Notes: a model not told the origin generated them from the sequence alone. A stretch of 21,249 nucleotides of DNA from Allomyces macrogynus ATCC 38327 (GCA_000151295.1 GG745341.1:1049361-1070609); one strand, 5' to 3'; shown: positions 1-10,054, counted from the first letter of the stretch. Program-made: numbers and translations.

Positions 1-837
1 ATTCGTCGAGAGCACAGAGAGAGTCGGAACAACGGTACAAGGACAAGCCACCAATCAAAAGCGAACAAACTCCAGAGAGGGTCGAACAAGACACACACCA
101 TCACCTCGAACAATTTCTTTCAAGTAGCAGCCTCAAACTAGTCCACATAGATGGCTGAAAAGTTCTAGCCGAAGAAAAGCTGACTGCCACAAAATAGATT
201 AAAATGGAGATGCTAACAGAAGCATAACGCACCGAAACACGCGAGAGTCACACACCACAGGACAGGGACGAGACGTTCGGCATCCGCAGTTGGAATGACG
301 TGCTGGCCAACTCAGGCAACGGCCGAGACCCCGCGCGCGGACCTCGGCGGCGAGTGTGGCCGTCGAGGAGGCGCCGTGCGCGCCCGGGCCGGTGGTCGGG
401 TCGTGCATCAAGTCGTGAAGAGTTGGATTATGGTTTTTTGTTTTGGTTTTTTCTTTTTTCTTAGACCCGGCTGCTTTTGTTGGCACTGGTTTTTCCCCCC
501 TCTCCGCACTCCCGGCCGTTTTTGTTTTGGGCTCGGTTCTTTCGTTGGGTTTCGCTTGTGGTTGGTTGGGTTCTGGACGGCGGTGGCGTTTGGCTGTCCA
601 GGAGAGCAAATGCATCTGTGGTTTGTGCGTCCTGGCCGTTATCGTTGCTGGCGATTGAGTGGTTCGACAGCCGGATGTGCGCCGCGCGTGGGGTTCGAAC
701 GCGGGGCTCGAGTCGCGCCTCGCCCTTGTTGAGAGGCAACATCCATCCACCCGCGGCCGCCGACAACCGCCAATACATCCCAGCACCAGGCTTCAAACTA
801 CCCACACTGCAACCAGGCTCACCAACAACCAGCAACT
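1..837. other. Upstream region without a convincing gene
   Basis: I see no conserved coding region here. Positions 1-240 are purine-rich on the plus strand and poor in long open frames. Positions 430-550 are very T/G-rich on the plus strand and contain a T-run ending in CTTAG near 463, which resembles a splice acceptor but has no conserved exon after it. The last 100 nt or so before 838 are C/A-rich and free of G-runs, as expected of a 5' leader for the SPAG16 gene. The region probably holds the SPAG16 promoter and leader. Confidence 0.4.
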
Positions 838-3376
838 ATGGCCGCCGCCGCGCCCGCCGACCCGCCCGCTGCGCTTGCCGCCGAGGGCAAGCGGCCGTCC
901 ATATCCGCCCCCGGCGGTAATGCCCTGCCGACCCTCCCCAAAGCCACGACCTGGGCCGCCGTTGCCGATTCGGAAGACGATGACGGCGGGGATTTGTGCG
1001 GGACCGACTACCTGGACCTCGCACAATTGCAGCTCGAGCGGCTCCTGCTCGACTCGTCGTCGGCGTCGGCGCCCACGCTCGCGGGCGCCGGTGGGGAAGT
1101 GGACGGCGATGATCGCGAGAATGAAGATCTCGAGGAGGCGATTCGCCGGATGCAGCAGCGCGCGTTGCTGAGCCGTGCGTCTTTGCGTTTGGGGTGGGCG
1201 TGCCTGAGCGGGCTGACGGATTGATTTGGCGGGGATAGGACTGGAAAAGACGCACGCGGCCGAGACAGCGCTTGATGCCGCCGGCGATGATGCGGCGGCT
1301 GCAGCAGACGACGACCAAGGCCCGATGCTCGAGCAGCGGCCCGAGGTCGTCGACGACTTTATCCGCAACTTCCTCGTCGCCAAAGGCATGTTCCAGACGC
1401 TCGACGTGTTCCAGGTACCCAATCCCACTTCTCCATCACGCTCCCACACCTCATCTCACCCTGCCCATCCCAGAACGAATGGTACGACCTGGCCCAATCC
1501 GGCCGCCTGGCACCCGAAGACCTCGCTCCGGTCCCGGACATCTACCACAAGGCCGCGGCACTCGAGGAAACCGTGCGCGTCCTACGCGCCGAACTCGACG
1601 CGGTGAAAGCTGTGGCCGACGCGGTGCAGGCGCGCCACGACAAGGTGTGCAAGGACCGCGACTTCTTCCGCATGCACCACTCGCGCACCGCGCAGGAAAA
1701 GGCCCGCCTGCAGAACGACGTCAAGCGGCTCGCACAACGGGTCGAGGAGCTTGACACAGCTGTGCGTAACGCGAACGCGAAATTGGAAGTGGCTGTCAAG
1801 GACCGCGCGGTGGCCAAGCTGGACCGGGATAAGTGGGCGGCCAAGTTTCACGCGAGTCTGGCAAGAGGCGCGAGCAGCGCGCCTGCCAGTCCCGGCCCGG
1901 TGCGAGACGGGGAGGACACGCCGGCGGCGGTGACTGCGGGGGCGAGCCGGATCCCGGCCCCGACGGCGCCGGTCGCGCCGAGGACCGCGAGCAATGGCGC
2001 GCGGCGGCCGAACGGCGCGGGGGGGCGACCCGCGCGCGCGTCGCCTGATGGCGGTCCTGTGACTGCACAGCAGCCACCGGCGTTGCCGAAAAAGAAACGC
2101 GCGCGCGTCAACGAGTTGCCGGCACACGACCGGCCGAACCCGCATGTGTCCGGCGCGGGCGCGGCGATGCAGCCGGTGCGCGTCGCTGGGTTGCGCGAGG
2201 TAGTGACGGTGAAAGCGCACGATTTGGCTGTCAGCGCGTACGTTGGGTTGGCTGGACACGCGCAGCACGGTCGCGACTGACGGAGGGTATTCGGGGGTGT
2301 AGAATTGCGTTCCACCCGAGGAAACTCGTGCTCGCGACCGTCTCCGACGACCATACCTGGAAGCTGTGGAATTTCCCGACGGGCGACTTGTTGATGACGG
2401 GCGAGGGCCATCACGATTGGATCTCGGACGTCGACTTCCACCCGCAGTACGTTGCGCCTGGCATGCACCGTCTCGGCACAGCCGCGACTGACGCGTTCTT
2501 AGGGGCACGCACCTCGCAACCGCGTCGGGCGACATGACCGTCAAGGTCTGGGACTTTACCCGCGCGCAGGCGACGCTCAAGCTGCGCGAGCACACACAGC
2601 CAGTGTGGTCGTGCAAGTTCCACGACACGGGCGCGTTCCTCGCGTCGGGCGCCATGGACCATACGGCCAAGTTGTGGGACTTGACGACGTACGTCACACA
2701 TTCCTCGCTTTCCTTTCCGCCCGGTTTACTGACGCAATGGTGGTGCTAGTGGCAAGTGCAGGCAAACCTTCCGCGGCCACTCCGACTCGGTCAACAACGT
2801 CGCGTGGCAGCCGTTCACGAACCTGCTCCTCACGTGCTCCGGCGACAAGACGATCTCGGCATGGGACGCGCGTTCGGCACAGTGCGCGCAGACGTTTTTC
2901 GGGCACGGGAATGCGATCAATGGGCTTGCGTTTGCGCTCGCGGTACGGACCGACCGGGCATGCACGCCGCCGACATGCACTGATTTCGCTGGCGCCCATG
3001 CGCGTAGGGCGGCCACTTTGTCTCGTGCGACGCCGACGGTATCGCTAAAGTCTGGGACGTGCGCGCGGCCGCGGAACTCGTTTCCGTGGACCTCGGCCCG
3101 CACCCGGTCAACAAGGTGACCATGGATATGAGCGGGGTCGTGATCGCGGCTGCGAGTAATGACGGCACGTGCAAAGTGTACGTTGTGCACTTGTAGTGGG
3201 TGGGGTAGAAAAGAACGGCGCACTCACGTGCTCTCGCTAGGTATAACACGCGCGACGGCACGCGCCGCGACCTGACGGGCCACCGCGACGCGGTACAGGC
3301 GTGCCAGTTTGACCACGTGCAGGGGGATTACTTGGTGACGTGCTCTTCGGACGGGACGTGGAAGGCGTGGAACTGA
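838..3376 (+). CDS. SPAG16: SPAG16/PF20-like axonemal central-apparatus WD40 protein
   Basis: In the SPAG16/PF20 family this protein sits in the central-pair apparatus of the 9+2 axoneme and is needed for flagellar motility. Spliced exons are 838-1174, 1239-1414, 1474-2237, 2303-2446, 2503-2688, 2750-2942, 3008-3177 and 3241-3376, giving 701 aa; all seven introns (56-65 nt) restore the frame. Residues about 150-180 carry the family's N-terminal helix and NEWYDL motif. A coiled coil follows (about 199-295) with the diagnostic DRDFFRMHHSRTAQEK block (232-247). Residues about 300-410 are a low-complexity linker rich in P, A and basic residues. Seven WD40 repeats fill about 416-701, with repeat ends WKLW, VKVWDF, AKLWDL, ISAWDA, AKVWDV, CKVYNT and WKAWN, and the protein ends right after the last blade as in PF20. 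The ATG at 838 is the first in frame and follows a C/A-rich leader. The linker is the least conserved part. Identification is confident; exact exon 1 limits are inferred. Confidence 0.93.
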
Positions 3377-3541
3377 TGAATGCGGGCTAATAAGACTGCG
3401 TATGTGATTTCTGGAGCAAGGAGATGGGATGGGAACAGGACAACAAAATACTCGGATCTTGTTAGAAAAGACTGCAGGCGCAACACCATCGTTTCTCCCG
3501 TCATCGACACTGTGCATAAAAATACAAAATTATTCCTCATC

Positions 3542-5702
3542 CTATTGGTTCTCCATTTCGCTCTCGTCCTCGCCGTCACTCTCCCCCCCGCTTCCGCCGC
3601 TCCCTTGCTCCTCCTCGTCGCTATCCCCCTCACTCCCACCATCGTCGGTCACCCACCCGCCGTCACTATCCTCCTCAGCGTCGCGGCACATATGCGAATG
3701 CACCAGCAGCCGATCAAACATGAGCGCGACCTGCAAGTCCTCCGTGTCCGTGACCCTCCCTTCCCAATCCACCACCTCGCTCGCCATCAGCGCGCGCTGC
3801 ACGCGTGGCGGCGGCACCCCCTTTGGCTCGCCCCTTCCGCACCCACCCAAGTACCCCGGCGAATGCATCAGCACGTGCGACTCGATCCCGCACGAGACCA
3901 TCACGGGCCAGTCCGGGTGGAACGCGACGCGGTTCACAATCGAGTGGTGGCCGTGCAAGACGTGTGTCGCGCGCGGGACTTCCACGAGTTCGTCGAGCGC
4001 GGTGGGAATGCGCCACAGATACACGCCAAAGTCGTCACTGCCGGACGCGACTACGGCGCCGGTCGGGTGCCATGCGGGCGCCTTGTGCGTGACGTGGTGC
4101 TGGTACCCGCGCGCGTGGAATCCGAACCGCGAGTGGGCCACGTCGGGGGTGGAGGAGAGGTGGTAGGGCACGGTCGCCGGGACGTGCGTAGGTGGGGTCG
4201 GGTAGGGGTGTTGAAAGGTGGCAAATTTGCGTGGAGAGGTTGCGGACCAGAGGCTTGGGCCGGATCTGGTGGAGTGTGGGCGTCAGTTCGGTGTGGACAT
4301 GAGCGAGAGGTGGGGGAAGCGCACACGGACTGGATTTCGAGCGTGACGAGCGACTCGCCGTCGGGACTGAGTGCGAACGCGCCGATGGTGTGCGCCGTGC
4401 CCGTGTGGTACTGCGCAACCACTCCACGGTCAGTGCAACGACCTGCACGTCGTGATCCGGGTGGACGCAACGTACCTCAAACAGCGGCTCACGGTCGGCG
4501 CGTTTCCGCTTGCGACGCGCGTTCGGCGTGGCAGACATGTCGCCGACCCGCGAGGCAAACGCCGTGCGCATGTCCCACGTCGCCAGGCAACCATCCGACC
4601 CGGACACGGTGAACATATACGGCCGGTGGTCCGGGTGGAATGCGGCGCAATTGACGGTGACACTATGAGGGCGTTGGAGCGGTCAGTGTGTGGCCATTGC
4701 GGGAGCGCCGGGAGATCAATACGGACAACATGTCGAGTGTGCCTACGTCTCGCGCGGGCTTGCGCAGGTCCCACAGCTTGACGGTTCCGTCGTCGCTAGT
4801 CGCGCGGTCGGACAACATGGTCAGAACGTGAAGATCTTGCCCCACAAGCAGAAAAAAAATTGTGGATCGCGAACCCCGCCGAGAGAACGACGCTAGTCTG
4901 GTTCGGGTGGAGACTCACGCGGTGCACTGCGTCTTCGTGGCCAGCGAGCCGGTCAAGCGGGAGTGTTGATTCAGATTCAACGTCCTAGAGGGCAGGAATC
5001 GGCATCAGAACACTTTCACCCATCGAGCAGCGTATCAAACACGGACATGGCGGTAGACATAGCCATCAGAGCCGCATCTAATGGACAGTCACCGAGCCGC
5101 CAAATTATCAGTGTTGAATGAGAGTAGGGCGGGGAACCAGGAGTGGAGAAGCATGCGTACGAAATGAGGAACCGCTCGTCCGCGTCGAGCACGGCATGGA
5201 AAACGTTGGCGAGATGGCCATGGAATTCGTGCGCTGGTCGCGTCAGTTCCGCGCCGGAACCCGAAATGAGCTCGTCCATAGATCGGAGCGCGACAGATTG
5301 ATCCTTTTAAACAGGTTGTCAGTGCCGGTCCGCGTTCTAGCAGCATGCGCGCATCCGTACGGACATCGGACCCAGAAATCAACCATCGCCCTGATGGACT
5401 GATTTCGACCGTGTTGATACATCCGTCGTGCTTCGCGACAGGCCTTGTTGTGGTATCAGTAAAATGATCAATTGGGCGCTGTTCCATCTTTCTTTTTTTC
5501 ACGCGAAAACGCAGTACTTGAAGTACGGGTAGCCGATGCGCCAGGACAGCCGGTCGTAGATTTGGCGCTTGTCGATGCGGCCGGTCAAATCACTTCGAGT
5601 TCGCCATGGCAAGGCTGCGGATCCAAATTCGGTTGGTCGTCCACGCTCAATCAAAGGAGGCCGTTGTATTGCAGCAAGTTGGTGGTCATTAGTCGCATCC
5701 AT
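3542..5702 (-). CDS. DCAF5: DCAF5-like WD40 protein, candidate CUL4-DDB1 ubiquitin-ligase substrate receptor
   Basis: DCAF5-type proteins are WD40 substrate receptors that dock on DDB1-CUL4. My exons, in transcript order, are 5702-5518, 5443-5365, 5303-5161, 5077-5047, 4984-4875, 4795-4727, 4662-4476, 4410-4325 and 4265-3542, giving 537 aa. Seven WD-like blades can be read: HDGCINTVEIS..SGSDDQSV; HGHLANVF..SCGSDGYVYRHDV; GHEDAVHRVSLHP..DDGTVKLWDLR; VNCAAFHP..SGSDGCLATWDMR; a weak blade with IGAFALSPDG; WHPTG..SGSDDFGVYLWRIP; and GHHSIVNRVAFHP..CGIESHVLMHSP. The last two match the fungal DCAF5 signature. WDLR and WDMR are WDxR (DWD-box) motifs typical of DDB1 binders. The tail of about 35 residues is Ser/Gly/Asp/Glu-rich and acidic. 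Introns are 59-83 nt, each with a CTGAC/CTGAT branch motif. Exon 4 is only 31 nt. The first exon and its donor (5517 or 5526) are less certain; an ATG at 5487 would give a 490-aa form but lies in a stretch that looks like an intron. The gene converges on SPAG16, with 165 nt between stop codons. Confidence 0.83.
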
Positions 5703-5871
5703 GATGTGCTGCGCGTTTGGTGCTTCGGTTTTGGTGCTGGCTGGCAATTTGGGATCATCGGCTAGGGCGCGATCACGTTTGAGGTTCAGACGACAAGGCC
5801 AACGGCAGCCGACGGTTGTTGCACTGATCGCTTACCGGCGATCCTTGCTCTCCAGCAACCATCCAGCAACC

Positions 5872-7147
5872 ATGAGCTGCCCAGCTGCTGCTGGCGCACC
5901 ACATAGCGCGATGGGCGTGTTTGCCGCGACGCAACCGCCAGCGGCGCTCGTGCCCGTGGTCGGTGGGGCAATCAGCTCGCGGCGGTTCGTACTCGCCAAG
6001 AGTTCTGGTGCCAGGAGATCGCCAGTTACACAAGCGACTGGAAATCTGCCAGAAGCTCACCACCCATACTCTCCCGCGCCCGCCAATAGATTGTACTCCT
6101 CAGGCAAGAAGGTCGGCGGCTTCTTTGAAATGACCAAGATTCTCGGCAAGTACGCGGTCGCGCTTGGATACGACTGGCTGCGCGAAATTGACTGGAAGCA
6201 GCGCATGCGCAAGATGCGCAAGGTCATGATGCAGGTGCTGCCCAAGGGCAGCGCAATGCCGTCCGACCAGCAAATCAAGGACGTGCTGTCGAAGCCCATT
6301 GACCCAAACTCGCCGCTCGGGCGCAAGCTCACGCAAGTCCTGGATCGCAAGGAGCGCGGGAATGATGCGGAAGAGGATGAGCTCAGCGACGAGGAGGACC
6401 ATGAGCACGCTATGCTCATTGAGCAATCAGAGCTCGAGGACCTGATGTTCACGCCGACACACCTCGCGCCGCTGTCGAAACTCGAGACTGACGCCAAGGA
6501 TTACCCCATCCTGCCCGATGTGTGTTTTACAAGCACGGCGCTCGACCCGACGACCGACATCAACCCGCACATTGTGCAGGTGCCGCAGCAGCGAACGCGG
6601 CGTCCGCCGTTTCAGCTTTTCATGGTGAAAACGCCCGAAATCGCCAGGCTGATGGTTAGTCGGTGCAAGGCGGCCGAGTACGTGGCGATCGACCTCGAGG
6701 GCCACGCCAACATCCCAACCTTGCCGCGCGCGCTCGATTTTGACGCCGACTGGACGTTTATGCCGGCGGTCACGCCCGTTCTGCCCGCCGATGAATCGCG
6801 TGGAGCCGTGCGTCGATCCGCGTTTGGCAGCAGTCCAGCTCGCCGTACGGCACGCGGTCCCCGTCACGCTCGAATCGCGCCCGCACGTCGTCAAGTCCGC
6901 CTTCCACGTCCCGCTCGGCGACATTCACGCGCAGCCGTGGAAGGTGCATGCGTTGCATCGACCAGCCCAGATTGTCAAGAGCGTTTTCGACGGCCGCCGC
7001 CAACTCGCGCCGTTGGCGTCTTGCGGCACCGTCCGATCATGTCCCACGCGCCCGTGCTCGATTCGCGGCCGACCAACATCGATCCGTACCATCGCGCACG
7101 TACACGACGCGGCACGAGCGCCCATCATTGAGGGAAGCCAGCTATTC
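5872..7147 (+). pseudogene. Copy 1 of a tandemly duplicated gene of unknown family, frameshifted
   Basis: From the ATG at 5872 one frame stays open to a stop at 7129-7131. GC3-rich coding signal and clear similarity to copy 2 run from 6256 to about 6832. Shared blocks are SPL near the start, the ALEDL/ELEDL region, VQVPQQRTRRPPFQLF, TPEI and a (V/I)DLE motif. At 6833/6834 this copy lacks two bases (CA) that copy 2 has. The similarity then continues in the other frame (VQLAVRHAV, FHVPLGD, WKVHAL) to about 6966, while the original frame becomes Arg/Pro-rich nonsense. The two copies do not match between about 6970 and 7147. Residues before about 85 (SSRRF, RLYSS, SGKK) are basic and Ser-rich and could be a mitochondrial presequence, which is weak. 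YVAIDLEG resembles the first acidic motif of DEDD 3'-5' exonucleases, but the other catalytic motifs are not recognisable, so I assign no function. Confidence 0.55.
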
Positions 7148-7845
7148 ATGTCGGACGACGAGCTCGCGGCCGCATTGCAGCAGCGATTCGCGAAAGACTC
7201 GCCCCTGGCGCAGAAGGTCGTGGCATCGCTCGAGCAGCGAATTCGTGCTGAGCAGGACGGCGACCGACCCAAGCGCACGCTGCCAAACGTCGAGGAAACC
7301 GCGCTCGAGGACCTGTGGCTGTCGCCACCGCACGTGGCCTCGCTTTCACAGGTCGAGACCGGCGCCAAGGGTTAACCGCTGTTACCCGATGCGTTTTTCA
7401 TGGCTAAAGCGTTGAACCCGACCGCGGGCATCAACCTGTACGTCGTGCAGGTGCCGCAGCAGCGCACGCGGCGGCCGCCGTTCCAACTGTTCATAGTGAA
7501 TACGCCTGAGATTGTGCAGGTCGTGGTGCGCCGGTGCCAGGCGGCCGAGTCCGGGGCCGTCGACCTGGAGCACCACGCGAACGTCCAGACGATGATGGCC
7601 ACGCTCAAGTATGATCCGAAATGGGCCAAGGCAAAACCGCGACCGCCCGTGTTCCCGGCCGATGACTCGCGGCTGGCGATCGCCGATTCGGCGTTTGGCA
7701 GCAGCATCCAGCTGTGTGTGCGGCAATCGGTCCAACTGGTCCGTGGGGACCCGTGCCTGCAGGTCGTCACGTCCGTCTTCTACGTACCGCTTGGCGACGC
7801 CTTCCAGCAAAGGTGGAAGGTGCACGTGTTACGGGGCGCGCTGGC
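6256..7845 (+). repeat. Direct tandem duplication, diverged (units 6256-about 6966 and 7148-about 7845)
   Basis: Two direct copies of about 700 bp start about 890 bp apart. They are most alike around 6571-6640 and 7447-7516, where the encoded VQVPQQRTRRPPFQLF is identical although the codons differ mostly at third positions. This shows that both copies were once under protein-level selection. They differ by a 2-nt gap at 6833, by the acidic insert in copy 1 (EEDELSDEEDHEH), and by the TAC to TAA change at 7375. The 3' half of the gene, after about 7850, exists only once. Confidence 0.75.
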
Positions 7846-8580
7846 CACGCCCAAGGACAAGAAGTCTATTGCCGGGCTCAAGATCCCGGACTGGCCCGAC
7901 GACAATGGGTCCATGGTGAAACGAATTCACCGTATCAAGCGCGAAATGTCGACGCGATTGCTGTTCCTCGGTGGGGTCGCGGACCTGGACGTGATCTGGA
8001 AGACCGTGTCGCAGCTGCACACGCATCTCCAAAAGTCGCTCAGGCTTGCCGAGCCGGGCGAGCACATGCGCAATATCTTGCAGAAGGAGCAGCACATGCG
8101 CGTCGAGCCGGCGCCGTTTGACCCACCAGCACGGGCGAGCAAGGTGGACAAGTTTGCGAAAGTGGACATGTTTACAAAACGGGCGGCCGCAGCGAGCAAG
8201 AAGAGCAGCATCGCCGCGGTGGCAAGGACGACGGTGCGCACGGCCGACTTGGTTCTGGCCAACCCGCGCCACACGCAAATTGCCGCGATCCAGTCGCAGC
8301 GCGCGGTGTCGCTCAACGGCATGTTCCGCGCGTGTGAGATGCCAGAGAATCCGTTGAAGCGTGCCCCGTGTCGCAAGGTGGGTCGAATACTCTCGGCTTC
8401 TCTTCTCCACGTGGGGCCTATACTGACTGGGAACTGGATACATTCGATTGTAGGACACCTTGTCGCACCTGACACTCTGCGGCGCTCGACGTCGACATGC
8501 TCGAGTATGCCTTCACGCACATGCGCAAGTGTATCAACGCGATCAAGCACGACATCAAGCAGCGCGTCGACGACAATTAG
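7400..8580 (+). CDS. Copy 2 of the tandem gene, truncated by a nonsense codon; residual ORF of about 350 aa
   Basis: Similarity to copy 1 begins at the ATG at 7148 (MSDDEL, aligned with MPSDQQ of copy 1), but the frame hits TAA at 7373-7375 exactly where copy 1 has TAC (AKDYPILPD versus AKG-stop-PLLPD). The frame reopens and can be translated from ATG 7400 (MAKALNP). I list this residual gene as exons 7400-8377 and 8506-8580, giving 350 aa. It holds VQVPQQRTRRPPFQLF, FYVPLGD, WKVHVL, then a part absent from copy 1 with LLFLGGVADLDVIW and a Lys-rich stretch. The donor at 8378 (GTGGGT) has two possible acceptors. AG 8453 gives a 76-nt intron with a good branch site, but then the conserved-looking tail ALDVDMLEYAFTHM is out of frame by one base. 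AG 8505 gives a 128-nt intron and an in-frame end at TAG 8578-8580. The family is not recognised. It may be a decaying gene or may carry sequencing errors. Confidence 0.5.
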
Positions 8581-8764
8581 CCGTTGTTGAGCTGGGGATG
8601 CGGCAAGGATTTTGGACAGTCTCAGTTATTGAATACAAACTGCCGTTTTGTGCCAACCATCCTCGTCAGTCATTCAATGGATTGCTGTACTCATTTCATC
8701 CTCTTGGCCTTGACCCCTTCGGATCCCAGCCAGCACATACACCCAACCGACACTCCGTCTCGCT

Positions 8765-10054
8765 CTACCTGCTCGCACTCGGCGTGCACGCCGTCTTATC
8801 TGCAGCCGGCACCTCGCCCGCTGGCTTCTTCTCCGCCGTGCTCTTCCCTTTCTCCTCCACCGCGACCCTCTTCTTCTCCATCGCAATCTTGGCGTCCTCG
8901 TCATCCCCATCCATCTTCGGTTCATCCAGCGCCAAATCGATCCACGAAGACGACAGCGAGATGTCCGCGACCCCGTCCGCCAACCCATCCACCTCGTCAT
9001 TCTCACTCTTGGCAAAATTCCAGACCGGGTTAATGATGAGCCGGTCGGGCTGGGCGACGGTCAGCGGCTGCGCCTTGATCCAGGCGCGCACGTCCGTCGG
9101 GCACGCGCGCGAGAGCAGGCGCAGGTAGGCGCCGAGATCGAGCAGCGTGTGATCGTCGAGCGGCGGGACGTGTGTGCCCGAGAGGTCCCACGAGGGGACG
9201 AGCAGGGCGTTGTCCGGGTTGAGCCGGCACTTGAAGAGCGAGTCCTCGACGATCAGGGTCGTGGAGGGCGAGTAGTGCGGGTAGGCGGCGTAGACTTTGC
9301 GCAGGTCCTAGAAGTTGTTCAGCATCAGATTTCCACCACATCCGCATCGAAGAAGAGTTGCAAAAGCGCACCTTGACCGTGGCCCACGGCGAGTCCCCAG
9401 TCGCATCCAGGGTGCACTTATCGCGCCCCCACAGAAACAGCAACTGGTCGAGCACCGGTTTCCCGAGTGCTAGTTCCGCGAGCCGCGCGGCGTTGTCGGG
9501 CATCGCCGACGTCCACACGGCAACATCCACGTTGGGCATGCACAGCGCAAACTTGGCGAATTCGGATGCGTGCGGGCGCACGTATACGGGCTTTTTCTTG
9601 ACGGTCGCGAGCCGCGGCGGCAATTCAAACGGCGACTCGCGCGCGGACTTTTGCTCTTCGCGGCTCGGGCGCGCGAGGAGGCATCCGTTGAGGTCTAGTT
9701 GAGCGTGACAGGATGATATGAGCGCACGATCGGGGGGGGGGGGGGTGGGAGGTAATTACCGAGAATCACGAGGAAGCGAGGCGTCGTGAGCGTGGCGACG
9801 AGTGCGGTTGACGCGGTCGCAGCAGCCGCGGCAGCAGGCGTCGGCATCGCGCTCGAGGAGGGCCCCGGGGTGGGCATGGCTGTGCAAGTGCTGGTCAAGT
9901 CGGAAACGGCTGCCGGTTGGTCGGCGGCCGTCGAGATGGATCGTGCAAGTCGAATCGGGGTTGCAGAATGCAATGCAGCAAGTCGCAGCGGCGGAAAGAA
10001 GCGAAGAGTCGAGGTCGACAAGAGTCGCGGATGCGGACAGAGCAGCGGCGGCAT
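8765..10054 (-). CDS. FCP1-homology (NIF-type) HAD phosphatase-like protein, possibly mitochondrial
   Basis: Exons 10054-9760, 9694-9372 and 9307-8765 give 386 aa. The FCP1-homology domain runs from about residue 94 to 290. It contains FLVILDLNGCLL (94-105, motif I), VYVRPHASEFAKF (135-147), DVAVWTSAM (155-163, motif II), a Lys at 206 that could serve motif III, and LIVEDSLFK (224-232, motif IV). This layout is that of the NLI-interacting-factor/SCP phosphatases. Motif I reads D-L-N-G-C, so the second Asp used as general acid in DxDx(T/V) enzymes is Asn, as I recall for a group of fungal relatives; activity is uncertain. Residues 1-45 hold several Arg, many Ser, Leu and Ala and no acidic residue before Asp45, with RLARSIST near a likely cleavage point, which suggests mitochondrial import (inference). 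Residues 57-90 are a Pro/Ala/Thr linker. The tail is charged and low in complexity. The ATG at 10054 is the first in frame. The gene is divergent from the RhoGEF gene. Confidence 0.85.
9732..9745 (+). repeat. G14 homopolymer inside an intron of the phosphatase-like gene
   Basis: Fourteen consecutive G (followed by TGGG) lie in the 65-nt first intron (9759-9695) of the minus-strand gene. In the transcript this is a C-run just after the donor GTAATT. It may vary in length, and assembly may be unreliable here. Confidence 0.9.

Noticed and set aside
199..410. Possible divergent small gene on the minus strand (start near 405, MHDPTTGPGAHG)
   Set aside because: Codons look GC3-rich for about 26 residues, but the only intron that would extend it is 40 nt, shorter than any other here, and no similarity is seen.
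680..710. GGGGTTCGAAC resembling a tRNA T-loop
   Set aside because: No acceptor stem, D arm or anticodon arm can be folded around it.
1582..2697. 371-codon minus-strand open frame antisense to SPAG16
   Set aside because: Arg/Pro-rich composition caused by GC-rich codons of SPAG16; crosses four of its introns.
8454..9128. Read-through of the copy 2 gene past 8580 into the phosphatase-like gene
   Set aside because: After 8454 the frame is Arg/His-rich and then antisense to a conserved gene. The alternative end at TAG 8580 has a coding-like tail.
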